From: Sphaerotilus sulfidivorans
GTDB taxonomy: Bacteria > Pseudomonadota > Gammaproteobacteria > Burkholderiales > Burkholderiaceae_C
Length of the DNA stretch: 32,053 nucleotides
Direction: 5' to 3'
Assembly (NCBI RefSeq): GCF_013426975.1
Contig: NZ_JACCPY010000040.1
Location: 1-32,053, forward strand
The notes under the pieces are model-generated. The model was given only the letters and a program-made list of their open reading frames with translations, was not told where the DNA came from and made no database searches. Position 1 is the stretch's first letter. The number at the start of each line of letters is the position of its first letter. A program made the translations under genes and the position numbers. Positions 1 to 10,784 of the stretch are shown in pieces.

Positions 1-893
1 CCTGACAGGGTGAGGTTCTCGAGGTTGGCGCCGAGGGTCCAGGAGACGGAGCTGATGACGGTGTCGGTGCCGGCACCGGCCTGCTCGGTGATGCGGTCGA
101 GGCTGCTGTCGACCAGGTAGGTGTCGTCGCCTTCATGTCCGACCAGCGTGTCGTTGCCTGCACCACCGCTGAGGGTGTCCGTCAAGAATGATCCTCGGAT
201 CGAATCATTGCCTGAAGTGCCGGCAAAAACGATGGTCTTGAGATCGTCGAGTGACCACTGGCTGCCGTCAGCGAAGCGCACGACCTGTGCGCCGGTCATG
301 CGTGTTCCGATGCCGGCTCCGCTGAAGGGGGATGGGGCATAAAACTGCTGCAGCGTGACGGAGTCGGTCGTGCCACGTAACGACAGAACCAGATCGCTAC
401 CAGAGACGCGCACGTCGATGTCCGCCTGCGTGATGCCAAAGCCGAACTGCAGGATGTTGGGTGAGATGGCTGTATCCGGGCGCGATCCGATGATGTCTTG
501 GCCGTCGCCGCGGTCGAACAGAATGGTCGCGGTACCTGTTCGTGCCGAGATGATGTCGTTGCCTGTGCCACCATGGATGACGGCACCGAAGCCATGGGCG
601 GTGATCGTGTCGTTGCCGGCACCACCCAGAATCGTGTCGGCTCCATCGAGTCCGCCAATGATGGAGTCGTTGCCATCGCCGCCGAGAATGTAGTCGGCAT
701 GGATCACGCTGCCGAGTATCGTGTCGTTGCCTGAGCCGCCGTCGATCGTGTTGCGGCCCAGGCCACCGTCCAGCCAGTCATCGCCAGCCATCCCCAGCAG
801 GGTGTCGTCTCCATCCTGACCATGCAGCGTATCGCCCTCTTGGCTGCCCTGCATGAAGTCGGCACTTGCCGAGCCCGATCGACTGATAGCCAT
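1..893 (-). CDS. RTX / hemolysin-type calcium-binding repeat protein (partial, N-terminal part)
   Basis: Reading the minus strand from the ATG at 893 gives an open frame of about 297 codons that leaves the window without a stop. The start has a purine-rich GGGGAAAGAAA just upstream. The protein has no N-terminal signal peptide and begins almost at once with glycine/aspartate nonapeptide repeats such as GGSGNDTIL, GGDGNDSII, GGAGNDTIT and GGTGNDIIS. These are the calcium-binding beta-roll repeats of RTX proteins. A middle segment (FGFGITQADIDV to VRFADGSQWSLDDL) matches the haemolysin-type calcium-binding related domain found between RTX blocks. After it come another repeat (GGAGNDTLV) and the start of a segment of the type SSVSWTLGANLENLTL. 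By family knowledge such proteins are exported by type I secretion through a C-terminal signal, here outside the window. Effector function cannot be told from the visible part. Confidence 0.9.
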   Translation of the reverse strand, partial: MAISRSGSASADFMQGSQEGDTLHGQDGDDTLLGMAGDDWLDGGLGRNTIDGGSGNDTILGSVIHADYILGGDGNDSIIGGLDGADTILGGAGNDTITAHGFGAVIHGGTGNDIISARTGTATILFDRGDGQDIIGSRPDTAISPNILQFGFGITQADIDVRVSGSDLVLSLRGTTDSVTLQQFYAPSPFSGAGIGTRMTGAQVVRFADGSQWSLDDLKTIVFAGTSGNDSIRGSFLTDTLSGGAGNDTLVGHEGDDTYLVDSSLDRITEQAGAGTDTVISSVSWTLGANLENLTLS

Positions 894-912
894 TTTCTTT
901 CCCCTGAGCCTG

Positions 913-951
913 AAAAATTGAAAACGGCGTGATTCTGTAGGTTCACGCCGT
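913..951 (-). terminator. Putative intrinsic terminator of the thrB/BPSS1780 unit
   Basis: A perfect 9-base inverted repeat (924-932 with 943-951, 10-base loop) lies 67 bases after the stop of the BPSS1780 gene. Read on the minus strand the stem is followed by TTT, CAA and TTTTT, as in a rho-independent terminator. It also lies 31 bases before the RTX start codon, so it could instead be a leader or operator element of that gene. Confidence 0.55.
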
Positions 952-1018
952 GATCATGGGGAGGTGGCTGACCCCGTGTTCAGGGGGTGTCTTGTGGACG
1001 ATGAGGCTCTTTCTCGAA

Positions 1019-1789
1019 TCAGTCCTCGAACTCGATGCACCCGTCCACGCTGGCCTGCATCGACACATGGAAGCCTGCGGAGAACAGCAGCACCGCCGGC
1101 AGCACCAGCACCATGCCGATCGCGCCCAGGCCGAGCAGGCCCACCAGCGCGCCCAGCAGCGCCGACATCATCAGGTCGGCGCCCAGCCAGGCCAGGCCGT
1201 AGACCACGAAGGCGCCGATGTTGCGCGTCGAGGCGGTGATGCTGACGAACAGCGCCTTGGCCGCGCCGGCGCCGGTGCGCAGGGCCACCGCCGGCGCATG
1301 CCAGAAGGCCAGCAGCAGCGGCAGCAGCAGGGCGGCGCGCAGCATCATGCCCTGCTGCAGCGTGGCGACCGCCTCGATCATCGTGCCGTCGCCGCCCTGG
1401 CCGGAGCGGAAGGCTTCCCAGGCGGCGGCCATGTCCGGATCGATCAGGTCGCCGATCTCCAGCAGCAGCCACGCCCCGATCGCCTTGACCGCGCCGAGCT
1501 GCAGCAGCACCTTGCGCGCCGGGCTGCGCAGCGGGGCGAGCAGGGTGGCCGGGGCGGGCGTGCCGCCGTCCTGCATCAGCCGGCCGACCTGGTACCAGCC
1601 GGCGCCCAGCGCCGGCAGCAGCAGCGCCACGAGCAGCGGTCCGACCCAGGGCAGGCCGAGCAGCAGCGACAGCAGCAGCATCACCATCGCGAACAGGCCG
1701 GACAGCGCCATCGGTGCGGCACGCAGCCGGGTCAGGCCGGTCATCATCCAGCGCAGGCCGTCGCGCGGGGAGGTCTGGCGCAGCTTCAT
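1019..1789 (-). CDS. BPSS1780 family membrane protein
   Basis: This 256-aa integral membrane protein starts MKLRQTSPRDGLRWM and has several hydrophobic stretches: about residues 28-62 (two helices rich in Leu), about 95-115, about 140-165 and two or three near the C-terminus. The N-terminal pattern, a short amphipathic segment before paired helices with PWVGPLLVALLLPALGAGWY, is typical of the BPSS1780 family, which is widespread in Burkholderiales and of unknown biochemical function. It lies 28 bases downstream of thrB on the same strand, so the two are probably co-transcribed; thrB followed by this gene is a recurrent order in the group. Function is unknown; the family assignment is from sequence pattern. 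Confidence 0.8.
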   Translation of the reverse strand: MKLRQTSPRDGLRWMMTGLTRLRAAPMALSGLFAMVMLLLSLLLGLPWVGPLLVALLLPALGAGWYQVGRLMQDGGTPAPATLLAPLRSPARKVLLQLGAVKAIGAWLLLEIGDLIDPDMAAAWEAFRSGQGGDGTMIEAVATLQQGMMLRAALLLPLLLAFWHAPAVALRTGAGAAKALFVSITASTRNIGAFVVYGLAWLGADLMMSALLGALVGLLGLGAIGMVLVLPAVLLFSAGFHVSMQASVDGCIEFED

Positions 1790-1817
1790 CTTGCTCGGGA
1801 TTCCGTCGTGCGCCGCT

Positions 1818-2789
1818 TCAGCCGCGCATCCAGTGCCACGGGTTGGCCACGCGTTCGCGCAGCACCCGCTCGAAGTGGGTCGGGTCGTGCGGCTTGAGCA
1901 TCGAGGCCTCGCGCGGCAGGTGGAAGTCCCACAGCCGCGAGGTCCAGAAGCGCAGCGCGCCTGCGCGCATCATCGCCGGCAGCAGGCGCAGCTCGTCGGC
2001 GCTCAGGGGGCATTCGGCGTCGTAGGCGGCGACCATCGCGCTGGCGCGGTCCTCGTCGAGGCGGCCGGTGGGCAGGTCGATGCACCAGTCGTTCAAGCAC
2101 ACCGCCAGATCGAACAGCCAGGTGTCGACGCCGGCGAAGTAGAAGTCGAAGAAGCCGGTGAGCTTCTCGTGGCCGGGCAGGCCGTCGAACATCACGTTGT
2201 CGCGGAACAGGTCGGCGTGCACCGGGCCGCGCGGCAGCGCCTGGTAGCCGGCGGTCTCGGCCAGATGGCGCTGAAAGGCCAGCTCGTCCTCGATGAGCCG
2301 GCGGGCGCTCTCGTCCATGTGCGGCACCACCACCGGCACCGTCTCGATCCACCAGGACAGGCCGCGCAGGTTGGGCTGGTGGCGCGGGTAGTCTCGCCCG
2401 GCCAGGTGCATGCGCGCCAGCATCTGGCCGACCTGGCGGCAGTGCCAGACCGAGGGCGCGAGCTGGTGGCCGCCGGAGAGCTTGTCCACCAGCGCCGCGG
2501 GCTTGCCGCAGACGGTGTGCAGGATCTCGCCGCTGGCGTCGGCCTGCGGATCGGGCACCGGGATGCCGCGCCCGGCCAGGTGCTTCATCAGGTGCAGGTA
2601 GAAGGGCAGCTGCTCGTGCGTCAGGCGCTCGAACAGCGTCAGCACCCACTCGCCGCGCTCGGTGGTCACGAAATAGTTGGTGTTCTCGATGCCCGAGGCG
2701 ATGCCGCGCAGCGCGGTGACGGGCCCGAGGCCCAGACGGTCGACGAGCGCCTGGGCGTCGGCGAGGGAGACTTCGGTGAAGACGGCCAT
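1818..2789 (-). CDS. thrB: Homoserine kinase (APH-fold type)
   Basis: The predicted 323-aa cytoplasmic enzyme phosphorylates L-homoserine with ATP on the way to threonine. It belongs to the aminoglycoside-phosphotransferase-like ThrB type rather than the GHMP type. Supporting motifs are the N-terminal strand region [20 protein letters not shown], the catalytic loop [16 protein letters not shown] with the HxDxxxxN pattern (about residues 198-213), and the metal-binding FFDFYFAG that follows. Length matches the family (about 315-335). The frame stays open upstream to 2894, but the start MAVFTEVSL at 2789 was chosen because it is the conserved beginning of this family and the upstream extension is low-complexity Arg-rich sequence. 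It is divergent from polA with 103 bases between them and is followed by a BPSS1780 gene. Confidence 0.93.
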   Translation of the reverse strand: MAVFTEVSLADAQALVDRLGLGPVTALRGIASGIENTNYFVTTERGEWVLTLFERLTHEQLPFYLHLMKHLAGRGIPVPDPQADASGEILHTVCGKPAALVDKLSGGHQLAPSVWHCRQVGQMLARMHLAGRDYPRHQPNLRGLSWWIETVPVVVPHMDESARRLIEDELAFQRHLAETAGYQALPRGPVHADLFRDNVMFDGLPGHEKLTGFFDFYFAGVDTWLFDLAVCLNDWCIDLPTGRLDEDRASAMVAAYDAECPLSADELRLLPAMMRAGALRFWTSRLWDFHLPREASMLKPHDPTHFERVLRERVANPWHWMRG

Positions 2790-2833
2790 CGGAGAACAGT
2801 GCAGCGAGCAGCGGAGGAGCGGGCGAAACGCGG

Positions 2834-2839
2834 ATTGTA
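2834..2839 (-). promoter_or_regulatory. Candidate -10 box for thrB
   Basis: On the minus strand TACAAT (2839 to 2834) is the best -10-like hexamer in the 103-base thrB/polA gap and would give a leader of about 38 bases. No good -35 was found at the usual spacing, so the call rests on the -10 alone. Confidence 0.35.
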
Positions 2840-2892
2840 GGCGGCGCCGTCCGTGAGCCGCGTCACGCCGGGCGATCGCCGACAATTCCGCC

Positions 2893-5733
<2,841 letters not shown>

Positions 5734-5739
5734 GCCGCA

Positions 5740-5776
5740 TTGCAAATGCGGGCGAGAAACCCCGACGCATTTGCAA
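5740..5776. repeat. Inverted repeat just after polA
   Basis: Perfect 11-base arms TTGCAAATGCG (5740-5750) and CGCATTTGCAA (5766-5776) enclose a 15-base loop, 6 bases after the polA stop. No T-tract follows, so it may be a 3'-end stabilising hairpin or factor-dependent terminator. It also sits directly before the extended -10 element at 5783-5791 and could be an operator. Confidence 0.6.
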
Positions 5777-5782
5777 GAAGCG

Positions 5783-5791
5783 TGCTACGAT
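5783..5791 (+). promoter_or_regulatory. Candidate extended -10 promoter for the RRM gene
   Basis: TG-C-TACGAT (5783-5791) matches an extended -10 element; no convincing -35 is seen. Transcription would start near 5798, which gives a leader of about 450 bases before the RRM start codon. The element is inferred by eye. Confidence 0.4.
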
Positions 5792-6248
5792 GAAAAATCG
5801 ACGATCAGGACAAGCTCCTGATCGTTCAGAGATCTCAGTTGGTCTCTCCTTCCGCCAGAAAGCAGATCGCCGCGGTGATCTCCATGTTCTGGCCGCCCCT
5901 GGGACGCACAGCCAGCAACCCTGTGCCCCAGCCGCCGGACAGCGAGTTCAACGTCCGCACGAAGTGCATCCCCTGCCTTCGACCTTCTGATCGCCGCTGC
6001 CCCAGACCCGACCTCTCGCAGCGGCTCGCGAAAGCTTCGTATCCCCGTCTCGTTCCGATCGGCAGCGTGCACCGCACCTGCCAGCCCGCTTCTGTCCAGC
6101 CGCCTGCACGACGCCCGCGCCGTCCCGCCCATGCGCCATGCCCTGCAGCGCATCCTTTCCCGTACCGGCACGAGCTGGGGTCTTGCCCCGCTCGCCGCCT
6201 CCAGCGCAGCTTCCTGCGCTTCCTCTTCTTCCCGAATCAGGTAACACC
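5792..6248 (+). promoter_or_regulatory. Long non-coding leader of the RRM gene
   Basis: About 457 bases without a convincing gene separate the candidate promoter from the RRM start. A perfect 10-base-pair hairpin (5801-5810 with 5816-5825, 5-base loop) would lie at the very 5' end of the transcript. Open frames across the stretch, for example 5839-6252 on the plus strand, give Pro/Arg/Cys-rich, non-protein-like translations. Base use is C-rich and less codon-structured than the neighbours. Long leaders are known for cold-shock and RNA-binding protein genes; a regulatory role here is inference. Confidence 0.45.
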
Positions 6249-6557
6249 ATGACCAGCAAGCTCTACGTCGGCAATCTGTCCTACTCCATCAGCAATGCCG
6301 ACCTGCACGAACAGTTCTCCCGTCACGGCGATGTGCGCACCGCCACCGTCATGACCGACCGCGACAGCGGCCGCTCGAAGGGCTTCGGCTTTGTCGAGAT
6401 GGACTCCGAATCGGCTGCGCAGGCGGCCATCAGCGCGCTGAACGGCAAGTCGGTCGACGGTCGCGCGCTCACCGTCAACATCGCCCGTCCCCGCGAGGAG
6501 CGCCCGTCCGGCTTTGGCGGCGGCCGGAGCTTCGGCGGCTACAGCAGCCGGACGTGA
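6249..6557 (+). CDS. RRM-type RNA-binding protein
   Basis: This 102-aa protein consists of one RNA recognition motif followed by a short Gly/Arg/Ser-rich tail. RNP2 is KLYVGNLSY (about residues 4-12) and RNP1 is SKGFGFVEM (about 42-50), with aromatic residues in the RNA-contacting positions. The tail GGGRSFGGYSSRT resembles that of bacterial and cyanobacterial Rbp proteins, which are often cold-induced and bind single-stranded RNA. The ATG at 6249 was chosen because the RRM fold begins at MTSKLYVG and a CAGG motif lies before it; the in-frame upstream extension to 6138 is not protein-like. The stop overlaps the GTG start of the next gene (GTGA, 6554-6557), so the two are probably translationally coupled. 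Confidence 0.92.
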   Translation: MTSKLYVGNLSYSISNADLHEQFSRHGDVRTATVMTDRDSGRSKGFGFVEMDSESAAQAAISALNGKSVDGRALTVNIARPREERPSGFGGGRSFGGYSSRT

Positions 6558-7426
6558 TACGGATCGGCTTCTCGATCGACCTGGGCTACGAGGTGGCCGC
6601 ACCGGGTGCGGACTTCATCTTCAACGTCCAGGCCGCTCGCACGCACCAGCAGCGGGTGATCGAGGAGCGACTGGCGATCAGCCAGCGCGTGGGGCTGCAT
6701 CTGCACACCGACGAGATCAGCCGCACGCGACATGTCCGGCTCACCGCGCACCCGGGTGTGCTGATGCTGCACTCGGATGCGATCGTCGAGGTGGCTCACC
6801 ATGTCGAGGCACCGCAGGTGCTGACCGAGATGCCGGTCGCCCGACTGCCGGCCCACGTCCTGCCGTTCCTGTACCCGAGCCGCTACTGCGAGTCGGATCA
6901 GCTCCAGGCCTTGGCCAACGCCGAATTCGGTGCCCTGCCTCGGGGCTGCCTGCGCGTGATGGCGATCCGGGACTGGGTGCGCCAGCGCATCGCGTTTCGC
7001 AGCGGCGCCTCCGACAGCAGCACCTCGGCTCTGGCGACGCTGAACAATGGCGCCGGGGTCTGCCGCGACTTCGCGCATGTGATGATCGCGCTGTGCCGGG
7101 CCCTGAACCTGCCCGCACGCTTCATCACCGGGTTCGACTTCGGCGCCGATCCTGCGCTGGGGCCCCCTGATTTCCACGCCTATGTGGAGGTCTACCTCTC
7201 CGGGCGCTGGTATCTGTTCGACCCGTCCGGCACGGCGATCCCGATGGGGCTGCTGCGGCTGGCGTGCGGGCGTGATGCGGCCGATGCCGCCTTCGCGACC
7301 CTCTTCGGCGCGGTGATCTGCCACCCGCCGATCATCGGCGTGCATCTGATCTCCGGCCATGTCGGCACGCGGATGCACCCTGCCCATGCCCTGAACGCGA
7401 TCTCGACCGACAGCGGCGCGGGCTGA
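6554..7426 (+). CDS. Transglutaminase-like (papain-fold) family protein
   Basis: The predicted protein has 290 aa. The N-terminal half is the beta-rich region that precedes bacterial transglutaminase-like domains. The core contains the catalytic triad pattern: Cys in NNGAGVCRDFAH, His in PDFHAYVEVYLSGRWYLF, and the following Asp in FDPSG. By family knowledge (COG1305 type) these are cysteine hydrolases, peptidases or transferases of mostly unknown substrate. No signal peptide is apparent, so it is probably cytoplasmic. It starts with GTG inside the stop region of the RRM gene, an unusual partner. The last 40 residues (ICHPPIIGVHL to the end) also match the family. Confidence 0.88.
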   Translation: MIRIGFSIDLGYEVAAPGADFIFNVQAARTHQQRVIEERLAISQRVGLHLHTDEISRTRHVRLTAHPGVLMLHSDAIVEVAHHVEAPQVLTEMPVARLPAHVLPFLYPSRYCESDQLQALANAEFGALPRGCLRVMAIRDWVRQRIAFRSGASDSSTSALATLNNGAGVCRDFAHVMIALCRALNLPARFITGFDFGADPALGPPDFHAYVEVYLSGRWYLFDPSGTAIPMGLLRLACGRDAADAAFATLFGAVICHPPIIGVHLISGHVGTRMHPAHALNAISTDSGAG

Positions 7427-7446
7427 GGCCGAGGCGCCGCGGCAGC

Positions 7447-8220
7447 TCACACGCCCGGCTCCAGCCGCGCGTGCAGCGCGACGAACTCCTGCGTCAGGCG
7501 GTGCTTCGGGTCGAGGTGGATCATCGGCAGCGACTGCTCGTGCGATTCCTTCACCCGCACCGTCGACGACAGGTAGGGCTCGAGCACCGGCAGGCCCTCG
7601 GCCACCAGCTCGCCGACGATCTTGCGCGGCAGCGTCGCGCGCGGCTGGAACTGGTTGACGATGATGCCCTCGACCGCCAGGCCGCGGTTGTGGTCGGCCT
7701 GCAGCTCGCGCACGTTCTCCAGCAGCGCGTAGAGCGCGCGGCGCGAGAAGTCGTCGCAGTCGAACGGGATCAGGCAGCGCTCCGAGGCGATCAGCGCCGA
7801 GCGGGTGTAGAAGTTCAGCGCCGGCGGCGTGTCGATGTAGATGCGGTCGTAGCGTCCGGCCAGCTCGTCGAGCGCGTCGCGCAGCTTGTAGATCTTGTAG
7901 CGCGACTCCAGCTTGCCCTGCAGCTCCTCCAGCGCCGGGCTGGAGGGCATCAGGTGCAGATGCTCGAAGGGCGTGGGCACGACGAAGCCCTCGGCACCTT
8001 TCGGGTTCATCGTGAAGCGCAGCGTCTGGTCGAAGAAAGCCGCCAGGTCGGGCTGGGCCGCATCTGCTGCGGCGCCGAGCAGGTAGCGGGTGCTGTTGCC
8101 CTGTGCATCGAGATCGAGCAGCAGCGTGCGCAGCCCGCGGCTGGCGCTGATCGCGGCCAGGTTGCAGGCGATCGTCGACTTGCCGACGCCACCCTTCTGA
8201 TTGAACACGACACGACGCAT
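7447..8220 (-). CDS. ParA family ATPase (orphan)
   Basis: This 257-aa protein of the deviant Walker-A ParA/MinD superfamily starts MRRVVFNQKGGVGKST, with the signature lysine at 9 and P-loop lysine at 14. It then shows LLLDLDAQGNSTRYL (Walker A' region) and DRIYIDTPPALNF (Walker B). The C-terminal part (RVKESHEQSLPMIHLDPKH) is typical of ParA proteins that act on cargo or plasmid/chromosome positioning. No parB or parS-like repeats are seen next to it, so it is an orphan whose cargo is unknown. The reading frame stays open far upstream to 9267, but the start at 8220 fits the P-loop position exactly. It is convergent with the transglutaminase gene and divergent from the GIY-YIG gene. Confidence 0.92.
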   Translation of the reverse strand: MRRVVFNQKGGVGKSTIACNLAAISASRGLRTLLLDLDAQGNSTRYLLGAAADAAQPDLAAFFDQTLRFTMNPKGAEGFVVPTPFEHLHLMPSSPALEELQGKLESRYKIYKLRDALDELAGRYDRIYIDTPPALNFYTRSALIASERCLIPFDCDDFSRRALYALLENVRELQADHNRGLAVEGIIVNQFQPRATLPRKIVGELVAEGLPVLEPYLSSTVRVKESHEQSLPMIHLDPKHRLTQEFVALHARLEPGV

Positions 8221-8448
8221 GAGGCTGGGCTCCCGAGCTGGACGGCCCCGATTGTGCCAAGCCGCCCGACTCCGGGGGGAAAAGGATGCTGCGCCGCAAC
8301 AGGCACTGATTTCCGGCCATCCCGTGCCTGAGGGGGCGAAGGCCGGATCAGATCCGGACTGGCGGGTATCACTTCCAGAATGCAGCGGTCGCCCTGAAAT
8401 GACAATCATCCAACAAGAGAAAACCTGCCTCGTGGGGGAGGCTGATCG

Positions 8449-8949
8449 ATGGCTGTTCCGCAAGTGATCCTGCGCTTCTCCGGCTACTGGAGCGAGTTCA
8501 ACAGCGGCCTGATGCCGCGCCGTCCGGGGCTGTTCTGCGTCTACCGCGCGCGCTTCGATGACCTCGACAAGTCGACGACCATGCTGGAGCTGCTGCATGT
8601 GGGCGCGTCGAGCAATGTCAACCAGTGCGTGACCGGCTCGCGCGACCTGGCGCGCTGGCGCAGCCGCCTGGCGCCGGGCGAGGCGCTGTCCTTCAGCTAC
8701 AGCCCGGTCGCCGAGGACGATCTGGCCGCCTGCGAGGCGGCGATGCTGCTGCGCCACCGCCCGTCGATGAGTCCGGCGCTGCCCGAGCGCTTCGCCTTCG
8801 GCGGGCTGGCGCTGCGCCTGGATGGACGCACGCCGCTGCTCGACCGCGAGTTCACCGTCGGTCATGCGGTGGTCAAGGGCTATTCGGGCCGCGGCTCGAC
8901 CTGGCTGCGGCGCGGCATCGATTTCCTGCGCACCACGGTCAACGGCTGA
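8449..8949 (+). CDS. Diverged GIY-YIG nuclease-fold protein
   Basis: This 166-aa protein has the order of elements of a GIY-YIG family: GLFCVYRARFD (GIY strand), LLHVGASSNVNQ (YIG strand, here HVG), SFSYSPVAEDD, then CEAAMLLRHRPSMSP carrying the metal-ligand Glu. A C-terminal block with DGRTPLLDREFTV is shared with stand-alone GIY-YIG proteins. The first motif Tyr is kept, but the second is His, and the usual Asn after the KPP/RPS motif is Ser. Nuclease activity is therefore doubtful. The ATG at 8449 follows a strong GGGGGAGG ribosome site. The 228-base gap upstream to parA probably holds divergent promoters, but none was identified with confidence. Confidence 0.65.
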   Translation: MAVPQVILRFSGYWSEFNSGLMPRRPGLFCVYRARFDDLDKSTTMLELLHVGASSNVNQCVTGSRDLARWRSRLAPGEALSFSYSPVAEDDLAACEAAMLLRHRPSMSPALPERFAFGGLALRLDGRTPLLDREFTVGHAVVKGYSGRGSTWLRRGIDFLRTTVNG

Positions 8950-9094
8950 ACGCGCCGCGCCTGCGCTCGGCTTTTGCAAGCTGTTTCGTTTCAAGCGGTC
9001 GTGAATGATGCGTCTGAAATGAAAATGGTCGCAAAGAAATGCGCGATCGAACCAGGTCGCGCAAGACTCCCTCTTCCGACCTGCTCCTGCCTGC

Positions 9095-9484
9095 ATGACC
9101 GATCTTCCTGTCGATGAGCTGCTGACTCGCCTGCGTGCCGCTCTGGGCCGCGAATTTGGCGAGATCCGCTTCTGGGGCTTTGCGGTGGTGCGGCCGAGCG
9201 ATCGCAGCTGGCGCCTCGAGTCGGTCGAGCGCGAAGGCAGCACGCTGCTGCTGGGGCTGCGCGACATGGCCGGCCCGCCGCTGCCGGCGCTGCTGTCGCT
9301 GGATCGGCCGATCGGCCTGACGGTGTCCGCGCACGGGCTGACCTTCGAGCGGGCGGTCCGCCTCGGCTTCGACGGCCATGAGGCCTGGCCGGATGCGGAT
9401 GGCCGCCACTACGGCCTGGCCACCCCGCGTGGCACCGGCCGCTTCGAGATCCAGGGCCTGCCGGCGCTGACGCTGCAGGCCTGA
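9095..9484 (+). CDS. Hypothetical protein
   Basis: This 129-aa soluble protein was not recognised as a member of a family. It begins MTDLPVDELLTRLRAALG, an amphipathic helix, followed by alternating strands such as IRFWGFAVVRPSDRSWRLESV and LSLDRPIGLTVSAHGLTFE. It has no signal peptide or membrane segment. Codon bias matches genuine neighbours, which supports it being real. It lies 145 bases after the GIY-YIG gene and is convergent with the MFS gene. The 8950-9094 gap is less GC-rich than its surroundings and probably contains a promoter, but no clear hexamers were found. Confidence 0.65.
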   Translation: MTDLPVDELLTRLRAALGREFGEIRFWGFAVVRPSDRSWRLESVEREGSTLLLGLRDMAGPPLPALLSLDRPIGLTVSAHGLTFERAVRLGFDGHEAWPDADGRHYGLATPRGTGRFEIQGLPALTLQA

Positions 9485-9530
9485 GGCGGATCTTGGCGGG
9501 TTCGCGTCCGAAGAAGAGCACGTCCTGAAC

Positions 9531-10784
9531 TCAGCCCTGACCGGCATGCAGCCGGTCGCGCTGCCACAGCGCCGGAAAGAGCCGGGTCCACAGTCCGGCC
9601 ACCAGCAGCACGCCCACGCCGCCCAGCAGCACCGAGCCCACCGGCCCGAGCAGCGCCGCGGTGGCGCCAGACTCGAATTCGCCGAGCTGGTTGCTCGCGC
9701 CGATGAAGACCGAGTTGACCGCGCTGACCCGGCCGCGCATCGCGTCGGGCGTCTCCAGCTGCACCAGCGTCTGGCGGATCACCACGCTGACCATGTCCGC
9801 CGCGCCCGAGACCGCCAGCGCGATCAGCGACAGCCAGAACGAGGCCGACAGTGCGAACACCAGCATCGCCACGCCGAACACCGCCACCGCGCCGATCAGC
9901 GTGCGCCCGACCCGGCGCTCGAGCGGATGCTGGGCCAGCCAGACCGACAGCAGCAGCGCGCCCACGGCGGGCGCGGCCCGCAGCAGGCCCAGGCCCCACG
10001 GACCGACATGCAGGATGTCCTTGGCGAACATCGGCAGCAGCGCGGTCGCACCGCCCAGCAGCACCGCGAACAGGTCCAGCGAGATCGCGCCCAGCATCAC
10101 CGGCTGGCCGCGCAGGAAGCCGATGCCGGCCAGCACGCTGCGCCAGCTCGCCGGCTCCTTCGGCGCGGGCGGGCGGTCGTAGCGCACTGCGGCGGCCAGC
10201 ACGCAGCCGATCAGCAGCAGCGCCGCGCCGCAGGCGTGCACGGTGGCGGTGCCCTGCACATAGAGCAGGCCGCCCAGGGCCGGCCCGCCGATGATCGCCA
10301 CCTGCATGCCGCTCGAGCCGAAGGCCACCGCCTGCGCCAGCAGCGGCGCCGGCACCAGCAGCGCCGGCAGCGCCTGCGAGGCCGGCATCTGGAAGGCCTT
10401 GCCGATGCCCAGCAGCGCCGAGACCGCCAGGATCAGCGTGCGGTCCATCCAGCCGCCGTGCGTGCCGGCGGCCAGCAGCAGCGCCGCCAGCGTCTGCAGT
10501 GCGGTGGCGGCCATCATCACGCGGCCGCGGTGATGGCGGTCGGCGATGTGGCCGGCCGGCAGCGTCAGCAGCAGCGCAGGCAGGAACTGAACCAGTCCGA
10601 CCAGGCCCAGGTCCCAGGCGCTGCCGGTCAGGTCGTACATCTGCCAGCCCAGCGCGACCATCATCATCTGCGAGGCCATCTGGGTCAGCACCCGGGTCAG
10701 CCAGTAGCAGGCGTAGGCGGGGCGCGCCAGCAGCGCACGCACGCCGCCGGATGTCGCGGCGGCGCGCTCGGTCTTCAGGCTCAT
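9531..10784 (-). CDS. MFS transporter (EntS/MFS_3-like exporter)
   Basis: This 417-aa protein has about 12 hydrophobic segments. After a short cytoplasmic N-terminus ([14 protein letters not shown]) come the first helix region with [19 protein letters not shown] and the MFS signature loop [13 protein letters not shown] between helices 2 and 3. The overall pattern fits the MFS_3 group (enterobactin-exporter-like). Its ATG overlaps the ureF stop by 4 bases (ATGA, 10784-10781), so it is translated as the last gene of the urease unit. That position suggests a link to nickel, ammonium or urea physiology, but the substrate cannot be told. No His-rich tail like that of the nickel exporter NreB is present. 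The upstream in-frame extension to 11165 is a shadow within ureF. Confidence 0.88.
   Translation of the reverse strand: MSLKTERAAATSGGVRALLARPAYACYWLTRVLTQMASQMMMVALGWQMYDLTGSAWDLGLVGLVQFLPALLLTLPAGHIADRHHRGRVMMAATALQTLAALLLAAGTHGGWMDRTLILAVSALLGIGKAFQMPASQALPALLVPAPLLAQAVAFGSSGMQVAIIGGPALGGLLYVQGTATVHACGAALLLIGCVLAAAVRYDRPPAPKEPASWRSVLAGIGFLRGQPVMLGAISLDLFAVLLGGATALLPMFAKDILHVGPWGLGLLRAAPAVGALLLSVWLAQHPLERRVGRTLIGAVAVFGVAMLVFALSASFWLSLIALAVSGAADMVSVVIRQTLVQLETPDAMRGRVSAVNSVFIGASNQLGEFESGATAALLGPVGSVLLGGVGVLLVAGLWTRLFPALWQRDRLHAGQG

Noticed and set aside
5740-5776. Intrinsic terminator for polA
   Set aside because: The stem is perfect but no T-run follows, so it is kept as an inverted repeat only.
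5839-6252. 137-codon plus-strand frame in the polA/RRM gap
   Set aside because: Pro/Arg/Cys-rich, no ribosome site, not protein-like; the RRM gene starts at 6249 in another frame.
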